Shown here: piece after piece, positions 20,804-28,712 of the stretch | How the letters are laid out: the number at the start of each line of letters is the position of its first letter | How positions within the stretch are numbered: the first letter of the stretch is position 1 | Origin: Funneliformis mosseae | Lineage: Eukaryota; Glomeromycota; Glomeromycetes; Glomerales; Glomeraceae | Assembly (NCBI GenBank): GCA_910592005.1 | Contig: CAJVPP010000620.1 | Coordinates: 1-28,712, forward strand | Length of the DNA stretch: 28,712 bases | Direction: 5' to 3' | Program-made: the position numbers and the translations under genes | The notes under the pieces: model-generated | The model's input: only the letters and a program-made list of their open reading frames with translations | The model's database searches: none | What the model was told of the DNA's origin: nothing

Positions 20804-21210
20804 CTTTAGTGTTAACCAAACGCAAAGTAGAAAACTATTAGAATAATAAGAAGAAAAAACTTTTTTATATCTAGTCGATCAAATTATCGAGATCGTTGCC
20901 AGTAAAATCAAGTCATATGTTAATCTTTTAATAATGATAACCAGGCTCTACAAAAAAAGAAAAATAAATGTTTTCTATTATTTAATTACTTAGTATTGTT
21001 GTCTCCCTCATGTTAGTAAGTTGGTAATTTGATTTAGTACTATGGGCCGGTGGCAAAAAGATTCGTACCTCACCTAAAAAGGAAAGGATTTACGCCAAGA
21101 AAATATCGTTCAGCTAAATAAAATGGGCTGAAAAAAAAATATATATTAGAATGGCTTTGAATAAACATTTTTCACTATAATTTTTTTGTTTTATTACCCA
21201 TAGTTCCCCT
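20804..21210. other. Spacer between kinase relic and transposase
   Basis: No gene. It includes CCAGGCTCTAC at about 20942-20952, which resembles the inverted sequence at the far side of the transposase (AGAACCTGA near 22780) and might be the left end of the element. A G-rich GGGCCGGTGGC lies at about 21044-21054. Confidence 0.4.
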
Positions 21211-22621
21211 ATGAAACGAAGTGGTGCACCATTAACTGATAATGAAAAGTCAATGGTAATCTCCATTTACAATTATTTTTCGGGGTTAACTTTAAAACAG
21301 AGAACTATCAAAAGACCACATTATGCAAGCGGGTTTCTGATGCATTAAATATATCAGAAAGTACGGTTGGAGTGGTTGTGGCAGATTAGAACAAGCGTAG
21401 TAATAACACTTTTATGTCGCATAAAACCCTTAGTTGACCTAAATTGCAACCCAATGAAAATATTTCAGAAATTTTGCATACGAAAATTTTAAATTCTAAC
21501 AAAACGGCCGAACAACTTTCTACACATATCTTACAACAGTTTCTTGCTAATAAAGTATATGACTTTTCTAAATGGAAGCTTCTTCGAATACTACACCAGT
21601 TGGGCTTTTATTATGGTCAGGGAGAACATAGAAATCTCCTCCATAAATCACCAAATAATGTTACATTTCGTAGTTGTTATCTTCATTTTCGTTTTGCCAA
21701 TTTAGAAGGCCAAAATGATATTTCACATCATCCAGAAGTTTTTCTTGATGAATCATACTGCCACTTACATCATAATGCTCGCAATACATGAGTTCCTCAT
21801 TATGGTGTTGTTTTGGCATCTGGGCATGATCCGTTGGTGGTAATTTTTGGAGCAATTATTGTATTCCAAAATGGATCTTCTAACAAGCTAAATGGTGAAC
21901 TTATTCCTAATTCTGTCCATATTTGGGATCTAACAATTAAACCTTCAAGTAATAGAAGAAGAAAAAGGAATAATGCTGAAGAATAGAATGATGTTTCTGA
22001 TGTTGTTAAAGAAGCAAATATTGTTCCCAACCAAGTAGATTATCATGAAAATTTTACTGCAAAAATTTTTGAGGATCTTTTTTCAACTCTTTGCAAAACC
22101 CTTCATGAAAAATATGGGTCTGTATGTATTTATATAGATGGGTAAGCTATCATAAACGACAGGTTGAAACTATTCTAACTTCGAATGCAAATAAGCAAGA
22201 AATTATTGATTGGTTAAATGCACATGATATTGTTTTTCAGAAGAGTTAAGAAAATCAGAACTTTTAGAATTGGTTTAAATAAACAAAGAAAAGGTTCCAT
22301 TTTCGTATGTTAAGATTGCAGAATAATATGAATATGAAGTTAATTTTACCCTCCTTATTATTGCAAATTACAACCTATTGAAGATGTTTGGTCAGTTGTA
22401 AAGGGTGAAGTTACATGATCAAGTCTACATCTAAACCTTTTATCTGTTAGAAATACACTATTAAATGCATTTAAAGAAAAAAATTTTTCAAAAGTTATTG
22501 TTGGACTTTAGAGAAGAGCGCTTAAAAATACTAAAGATATTTTGAGTCTAATGAGAATATACAATTAATGGATAAAGAATTTGACGCTTATGGTAGTTCT
22601 AATAATAATCACGTGATATGA
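21211..22621 (+). pseudogene. Broken DDE transposase (Tc1/mariner/IS630-like)
   Basis: It starts with ATG at 21211 (MKRSGAPLTDNEK) and the last readable frame stops at 22619-22621. An N-terminal helix-turn-helix region (SDALNISESTVGVVV) precedes the catalytic core. The first acid is in FLDESYCHLHH (about 21745-21775), the second in CIYIDG (about 22125-22142), and the third is Glu in QPIEDVW (about 22373-22393), followed by SVVKGEV. Breaks include TAG at 21387-21389 where Trp is expected, TGA at 21435-21437 where Arg is usual, TGA at 21789-21791 (Trp), TAG at 21984-21986, a frameshift at about 22143 directly after the second acid, and later stops. The middle insertion, rich in Asn/Lys/Arg, is normal for fungal copies. 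The element would have moved by cut-and-paste; this copy cannot encode transposase. Confidence 0.85.
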
Positions 22622-22665
22622 TGTAATTTTATATTATATCTTTCTCAATATGGGTTGATTGTTAT

Positions 22666-22792
22666 AAAAATCAGGTTTCAGGAATTTTTTAACAAAATTG
22701 AAATTTTTATTACATTTTAGTTTTTGATGTTATTAGGTTAAAATGTATTAAGCTCTTAATTTAAGTCAAAAATTTCTCAGAACCTGATTTTC
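22666..22792. repeat. Imperfect foldback (terminal inverted repeat about 27 bp)
   Basis: AAAATCAGGTT (22667-22677) is inverted exactly as AACCTGATTTT (22781-22791). The similarity continues inward with mismatches through an A/T block (AATTTTT..AC). This could be a small MITE or the decayed right part of the DDE element. Confidence 0.6.
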
Positions 22793-25574
22793 CTAAAAAT
22801 CCTTTCGTATGTAATGATAATATTTGAATTAAAAAAAAAATTTACATAATAAAAATTTTTTTATTAATACAATATCTGAGATATGAATCTTTTTACACTA
22901 ACCTATATTAATTTATTTATTTATTTTTTTTAGAAACAAGTTTACTCCTTTTATATAGTGAGAATTTATCATTATTATTCAAGATGATGCGAATACATGA
23001 CATGATTTATAGTTCCTGTAACTCTATCTTACTTTCGATATAGAATAATGCTATTTTTATAAAATTGAGTTTATAGTTTAGCAGGTTATACTAGTTAATT
23101 ATTTACATAATAAGAAATATATGTTATCTTTAATATCACGTGATGTCATAATCGAATGAAGGCTTTTATATTTAAAATTTTTTAAAATAATTAATTTTTG
23201 ATCATTTCAAATAAAAACGTATCAAAAACAAATAGACTGATTAGTTATAATTGAATTAATTTAATTCTATGTATTAATCAGCAAACTTAATTCTAGATGT
23301 TAATTATATAATATATTCAATAATCAAAAACTTAAATAATTAGAAATGAACTGACCTAATAATAATAGCATAATAAACTTAAACTTAAAGTATTAATTTT
23401 CAAAATGAGTATCATCTAACTTCTTAGCTATAGAAAGAAATTCACAAAGGCTTTAACTTTAAAATATAGAATAATATGATAAAAAATACAGTATATTTAT
23501 TGTATTTAAGCAAGTGATGATATCAAGTTTGAGTTAATAGGGTAATAAAATTTTGAGTTAAAGTATATAAATTAATAGTAATATAGAAAATTATATATTT
23601 TCATATAAAACACAATAATTATCTACAATCAGAAAGGAAAAAAATTAAAGAAAAACTTAGACAATTGATTAAAAATATTAAATTATTTTCAGATGTAAAA
23701 TGTAGTATTATTACTTATCTAAATTAATAAAAATCTAAAATATGTTATTATATATATTGCTAACATTTTTTTAATTATTATTATATAATATATTGAATAT
23801 TATATTAGTAAAGGATTACTTATATTTTTAACAAGATAAATTATTGGCTTGTTTACTTATATAATATAAGTCATTATCTTCATTTTATTTTATATTAAAA
23901 TTTTTATACTGTATTTTACAATTATAATGAACTATTTAAAATTAGTTATAAAAAAATAGATTTTAACTTAAAAAAGTTTAAAGTACTATTCTTGATAATG
24001 TATTAAAAATTTTTCAGATTTCTAACTTTAAAAACATCATTTACAAAATTGCTTACATTCCATTTTTTTTTTTATTTTTATAATATTTTGTTCTTTATTA
24101 CCTTTTCTCTTTTGATATTTATATTATATAATAAAATTGATTTAATTTAATACTTTTTTTTAACTTAGCTTATAATTTTTTTTTGTAAGCAAATACTAAA
24201 AGTTATATAATATATAAAAGCTTTATAATAGAAGAAAAACTACTAAAATTTTTCTAAATTAATGTTAAATCTAAATTTATTTTACTAAAAAATCGTATTT
24301 AACTTATAAAGTAAAAATTTTTTGATAATTTTCTCTCTTTTACTATAAAATATTTAAATATAGAATTTTAATATAATTATTTTCTAAGTTTATTCATATG
24401 CTAATTATTTAGATTTAAAATTAGAACTTATAGTTATTTAATAAAAAAAATTTTATAAGATTTTTAAATTTCCAATCTGAATTTTCTAAAATTATAAATA
24501 CTTTAATATTATTTTTTTCTTATCTTATTAATATACTTAATTATGTTAATTATTTTTATATCTTCTTTTTATTTTTTTCTATTAAATTTAAATTTATAAA
24601 ATATTTAAACTTAATCAATTTATTTATTTTATTTATATTTGATAATAGATTAATAAAAGTTTATGTTAAAAGATCTAGATCTATCCTTTATTATTAAATA
24701 ATCTTTTTAATAGTTTAACTTTTAATTCCAATTTTATTAATAGTTTAATAGATTTTGATCATATTAATATAACTCATAATAGAATAATTTATATTTATAT
24801 AAATTTTATGGTATTCTTAAATTATTTTTTATCATTTTATATATCTTTTTATAATTTAGCTTTCTATCATTTAAAATTTTATTTAACTTTAAAGCATTAA
24901 ATTAATCTATATTTATATTAAAATACTTTATTTATTTTTTTAAGAAAGTATCTGTCTAGTTGATAATAAAGTTATAAACATAATTTTTAAGTAAATACCT
25001 AAATTATAAATATATATTTTAAGATAAATATTTAAATAATAGATATAACTTTTGAAAATTGCATTTCTAATACTATTATTTAAATTATATATATAACTTT
25101 TTAATGATATTTATAATTCTTTTTATTTTAATATTATTAAACTTTACTAATTTTTTATATTTATAATCATATTGATTACAAGTATAAGTAACTATTATTA
25201 ACAAAGTAATTAGCTAATAAAAATAAAGTCATATAGATTATACAGTATAATAATCTCTTAATACTAAATTCTAAAAATATTGAGAATTTTATAAATTCTA
25301 AAAATATGAAAAATTTATATAATTTTATTGATCTTTAAATAATAATAATAACTTTAATTCTATAAATTAAATAAAAATCTAAAAATACTTAATTTAATAC
25401 TTATTCTATTTTTTATTATTTTCTTATTTTATTATATGTTTTTTATTTTTATTATTTTTATTTTATTTATCTTTATTTATTAAATTAATTAGATTATAAT
25501 ATAGCAAATAGTTAATTATAATAAGAGAAATTTTGTATAAATAGATAGACTCTTTATTTATATTATATATAGAT

Positions 25575-25740
25575 GTCTGCTGAAACCTCCTCAAAATAAT
25601 TTCATCATACCCTTTTCTATGTTTTTAATATAGTTTCGACAGTTTCAGCTTTCGTCATATCGAATGGATTTCATTATATCTCTTATTATGATTTAAATAT
25701 AGTTTCGTCTAAGTTTCAACTGTTATTAAGGGGTTTCATC
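25575..25740. repeat. CpG-retaining island with GTTTC repeats
   Basis: Five direct GTTTC words (25633, 25642, 25702, 25713, 25733) and one inverted copy (25582). ATATAGTTTCG..AGTTTCA occurs twice about 69 bp apart, so it is a degenerate two-copy repeat. Four CpGs lie within 25637-25707 while the flanks have almost none. Confidence 0.6.
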
Positions 25741-25747
25741 CCTCATC

Positions 25748-25795
25748 TATAATGTTATAAATTAACTTTTTGTAAATACAAATTTTAACATTATA
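25748..25795 (+). repeat. Hairpin next to the GTTTC island
   Basis: TATAATGTTA (25748-25757) pairs with TAACATTATA (25786-25795). A further five pairs (AAATT with AATTT) follow after a one-base bulge. The A/T-only stem makes chance more likely than for the other hairpins. Confidence 0.5.
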
Positions 25796-27350
25796 ATAAA
25801 AAAATTAATTAAATCTTATATCTTTCTACCTCTTCATATCTTTATATAGTCTAATATAATTTTTACACAATATTTGTAATTGAGTTTATCATCTAAATTC
25901 TTTAATTAAATTTATTTATAACTTTATCTTTCAAGTCTTCATATTTGATAGATTTGTTAAATTTAATATATAAAATTTAGTTAAATTAAAAGTTAGACAA
26001 ATTTAAACATCTTAATAGCTTTAAATAAAAACTTAAGAATATTATCAACTTGAGTTAAAAAATTTTATAGTAACACTATTATAATTTTACAATTATTATA
26101 TAATACTTAAAAATTATTTTTTATTAATAATTATTCATATACTTCAAGTTTTATGTCTTTTAATATTATTATAAATTGTATTTAAGATCTTAATAAATAA
26201 TAACTAAGATATTAATTTTTAGTATTCTTAATCTAATATCTGAAAATTTTAACATATTTAAAATTTAATATCTTGAATTATTATATAAATATGCTTTGTA
26301 ATAAAAAAGAAGAAAACTACTAAAAAAATTAAATTTAAAGTTAAATTTAGTTTTTAAATAAAAAACTTAAAAAAAGTTATATTTTATTTTTAAAGTATTT
26401 TTTAAAAAAAATAATTTATAAAAATTTTTTTATATTTTGATAATATTAAATAAGCAGTATTTATAATAAATAAATATTTTCAAGTATTTTTAATATTTTT
26501 AACACTTTAAATTTAATTGATTCATAAATAATCTAATTACATTAATTTAAATTAGTAATAAATAATAATTAAATATTTATATTTATTTTTATTTTTAAAT
26601 AAATTTATTATTATTTCTCTTTTTAACTTAATTATTAACTTGTAGTTTTTTTATTTAATGTTATAATTAGAATATTTAATTATATTACTTTATTAGTAAT
26701 TTTTTTTATTTATACCCTATAAAAAATTTGCATACGTTTTTTTATTTATTATAAATAAGTTTTGTATATGTTTTTTGAAATTCCATAACACATTTCCTTA
26801 TATTTTATAAGGAATTTTTTTTAGCATTTTTTTTATAAAAAATGATGTATAAGGAATTGTTAATTAATAATATATTAAAATAATAAAAAAAAATTATATT
26901 TTATTACATTGAAAATTATAAGGTTTTTATAATAAAATTATACATTTTTTAAATTTTAATATTTTTTTTGATTGATTTATACTAAAAATAAAAGAATTAA
27001 TAGATTTGTTATAATTTATAAAATTGGTACTTATTTGCTACTATTATTATAAATAGTACTCAGGCTGTATGATGAGAATGTCAGTACCTTAACAGCTCCA
27101 AAAAAAATTGAGTCTCCAACTGATATTTGATACAAACTAGACTTCGCTACTCAAAATAAATGTATAGACTTAAAGTATTTAGAATCCCGTTCCTCAAGAC
27201 AAAAAAGAAAATATTTAAAAAAAATGTATATTGAGAATAAAAAAAAAATAAAAAAGAAATGATTTAAAAAATAGCAAAAAAAATTGTATATTAAGTAAAA
27301 ATAAAAATAAAAAATAAATAAAAAAAATTTCTAATAAAAAAAGAATAGAA

Positions 27351-27760
27351 TAATTAGTAAATATAAATTGTCAAAATAATTGTTAAAAATATATAAAGTT
27401 ATTAAAAAATATTTGTATTTACAATTTTTTGAAACTTCTGCTGCTAAAAAGAAAATAAAGTTATTACTAAACATAAATTTGTCAAAAAATATTTAAACTT
27501 TTAAAGAAAGTTTATATTTACCAATTTGAGCTAATAGCTCTATGACTTGAACTAAAAAGAAATAAATTATTACTAAACATAAATTTGTCAAAAAATCAAA
27601 ACTTTAAAAAATGTTTATATTTACTATTTGAAACAAATCGCTCCTCTAAAAAGAAAATAAAGTTATTACTAAGTATAAATTTGTCAAAATATCAATCCTT
27701 TTAAAGAAAAAATGTATTTACCATTTTTTACATTAAAAGCCTTTCGCTTCTTTTCTATAA
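27351..27760 (+). repeat. Degenerate tandem repeat, about four units of 96-110 bp
   Basis: The anchor TTATTACTAAACATAAATTT (or variants) starts at 27351 (diverged), 27461, 27567 and 27663, each followed by GTCAAAA.A and later a TTTATATTTAC block. Spacings are 110, 106 and 96 bp. Unit ends carry G+C-richer variable segments (GCTGCT, GAGCTAATAGCTC, CGCTCCTC, CGCTTC). Confidence 0.75.
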
Positions 27761-28022
27761 AAGAAAAAAAATTAGCAATTCAAAAAAAATATATAATTAA
27801 ACTTTAATAACAAGTATATTATTATACCACCTCTAGAGTCTCTCTGCTTTCATATCCGTTTATTCATTTGAAATTTATTATTGTATTTGTCATCTAAAAA
27901 ATATATATATAAAATATTTTAAAAATATTTTGTAAAAATTAAAAATTTATTAAATATAAATATAAAATTCTTTATATTTACGAGAAGGATCCCAAAATAG
28001 GTATTAAATAATTCGTAATATT

Positions 28023-28042
28023 GAAGGGCTAATTTACCCTTC
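28023..28042 (+). repeat. Small hairpin GAAGGG/CCCTTC
   Basis: A six-base stem with an 8-nt A/T loop, noticeably G+C-rich for the desert. Confidence 0.4.
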
Positions 28043-28200
28043 TTTCCCTATCATTTCCTGATCTCAATAACTTTAAGTTCTAAATAAAAAGAAAAAAAAG
28101 AAAATATTTATATATAATGTATTATTTTGTTTTTATTACCATTTTTATAATTTTACTTACATCATATTCGATAACTAAAGAGGAAAATTTTCTCTGATAT

Positions 28201-28237
28201 TGAATGCCAGAAAAATTGCTATTAGCAATTTCATTCA
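28201..28237 (+). repeat. Compound hairpin with 9-bp and 6-bp stems
   Basis: AAATTGCTA-T-TAGCAATTT (28213-28231) is a perfect inverted repeat with a one-base centre. It is enclosed by TGAATG (28201-28206) and CATTCA (28232-28237), separated on the left by a 6-nt bulge. The nesting of two stems makes chance less likely. Confidence 0.6.
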
Positions 28238-28397
28238 CTTTTTATGCTAAATAGGCCCAAAATTATTTCTTAGAATTTTCCTAAGACTTATAATAATCCT
28301 AAAATAATTTTACAAATTAAAAAATAATTTATATTAAAATATTTACATTATTTCATTCTCTTCGCTCTTATATAAGATCATTAGTAGCTTCTTTTGA

Positions 28398-28463
28398 CTA
28401 CTTAACTCTTGGTGGTTTAGCAGAAGCAGGAGCAGAAGCAAAAGCAATAGTTGATGAAGACAT
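28398..28463 (-). pseudogene. Possible truncated N-terminus of an unknown gene
   Basis: An ATG at 28461-28463 opens MSSSTIAFASAPASAKPPRV and is stopped by TAG at 28398-28400. The same frame then reads on for nine codons. The Ala/Ser/Pro-rich start followed by a basic patch resembles N-terminal tails of chromatin proteins, but it is too short to name. It is the most G+C-rich patch of the last kilobase. A relic is likelier than a real 21-residue gene. Confidence 0.3.
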
Positions 28464-28562
28464 ATTGTAAAATTAAAATAAGTTTTGTTAAAAAAAAAAG
28501 AAAAAAACAAAAAATAAAAACTTCTTTTATATACTTGAATTATAATTACATGTAAAGATATT

Positions 28563-28712
28563 AAATTTCTAATATATCAGCATATATTGTCAATATTATT
28601 AATTTGAAATTTAATTTACGAAAAATTCAAATTTCTAACACGTCAGCATTTATTGTCAATATTATTCATTTGAAATTTAATATTCAAATTTTACGACATA
28701 AATTTCTAATTC
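28563..28712 (+). repeat. Tandem repeat, 66-71 bp unit, running off the window
   Basis: AAATTTCTAA begins at 28563, 28629 and 28700. The first two units share TCAGCAT.TATTGTCAATATTATT.ATTTGAAATTTAAT with few differences. The third unit is cut by the window end, so the array size is unknown. Part of the unit (ATTCATTTGAAATTTA) also occurs near 27863. Confidence 0.8.

Larger units (their letters stand above)
20942..22792 (+). mobile_element. Probable decayed Tc1/mariner-like DNA transposon
   Basis: The element is defined by the DDE transposase relic (21211-22621) and by possible ends. The candidate left end is CCAGGCTCTAC; the candidate right end read inward is TCAGGTTCTGA. Nine of 11 bases agree over the core, too weak to fix the borders. 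The implied size of about 1.85 kb suits the superfamily. No TA duplication could be confirmed. Confidence 0.4.
22622..28397. other. Extremely A+T-rich, CpG-poor gene desert
   Basis: No gene in 5.8 kb. Two sampled 60-base lines (24421 and 24901) each have 8 G or C. By eye, one CpG occurs between about 23220 and 25636 (at 24293), and none between 25708 and 26732. The region holds the foldback element, the GTTTC island and the tandem repeats given separately. A G+C-richer patch at about 27061-27195 has a minus-strand open stretch without a recognisable domain. Confidence 0.7.

Noticed and set aside
21661..22030. Minus-strand frames over the transposase
   Set aside because: Antisense to recognisable DDE transposase sequence.
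27061..27195. G+C-richer patch with a minus-strand open stretch
   Set aside because: About 45 codons readable but no start, domain or splice context; not enough to call a gene.
1..28712. tRNA, rRNA or CRISPR array
   Set aside because: No T-loop-like GGTTCGA..CC with a matching acceptor stem, no rRNA-like block and no regular spacer-repeat pattern with constant short repeats were seen.

Overview
The window looks like nuclear DNA of an arbuscular mycorrhizal fungus (Glomeromycotina, most like Rhizophagus). The reasons are the A+T-rich, homopolymer-studded intergenic DNA, fungal-type short introns (90 and 91 nt), and a set of families expanded in that lineage: arrestin-like proteins, Kelch membrane proteins, P450s, SAM-NYN proteins, Crinkler-type nuclease/kinase proteins, and LINE and Tc1/mariner-like DDE elements. 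The organism call is inference from composition and recognised families; no search was run.

Layout. Positions 1-4,320 are a graveyard on the minus strand: a LINE reverse-transcriptase fragment (1-303), a broken SAM-NYN gene (about 1,215-2,460) and a broken cytochrome P450 (about 2,560-4,320). Positions 4,580-9,018 hold three tandem, same-strand arrestin-like genes. Positions 9,373-11,596 hold a small DUF4536-type mitochondrial protein gene and an intact three-exon P450 whose predicted splicing gives an uninterrupted 498-residue protein. The P450 relic and the intact P450 share family-specific sequence and flank the arrestin array on the same strand. After a 1.9 kb gene-poor gap, a Kelch-repeat type I membrane protein gene lies on the plus strand (13,570-15,405).

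Positions 15,406-19,150 contain no gene I can support, but do contain seven copies or near-copies of the G+C palindrome TCGGCCGA in 1.3 kb. Positions 19,346-20,803 are a broken nuclease-like/kinase gene of Crinkler-toxin type (minus) and 21,211-22,621 a broken DDE transposase (plus). From about 22,620 to the end the DNA becomes extremely A+T-rich (sampled lines about 13% G+C) and almost free of CpG, with tandem repeats, hairpins and one CpG-retaining island, and no convincing gene.

Only six protein genes look functional: three arrestin-like, DUF4536, P450 and Kelch. Nothing in the sequence ties them to one pathway. Several nonsense codons in the relics are of the kind made by C:G to T:A transitions. 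With the CpG loss in the desert this fits methylation-linked cytosine decay of transposons and duplicated genes.
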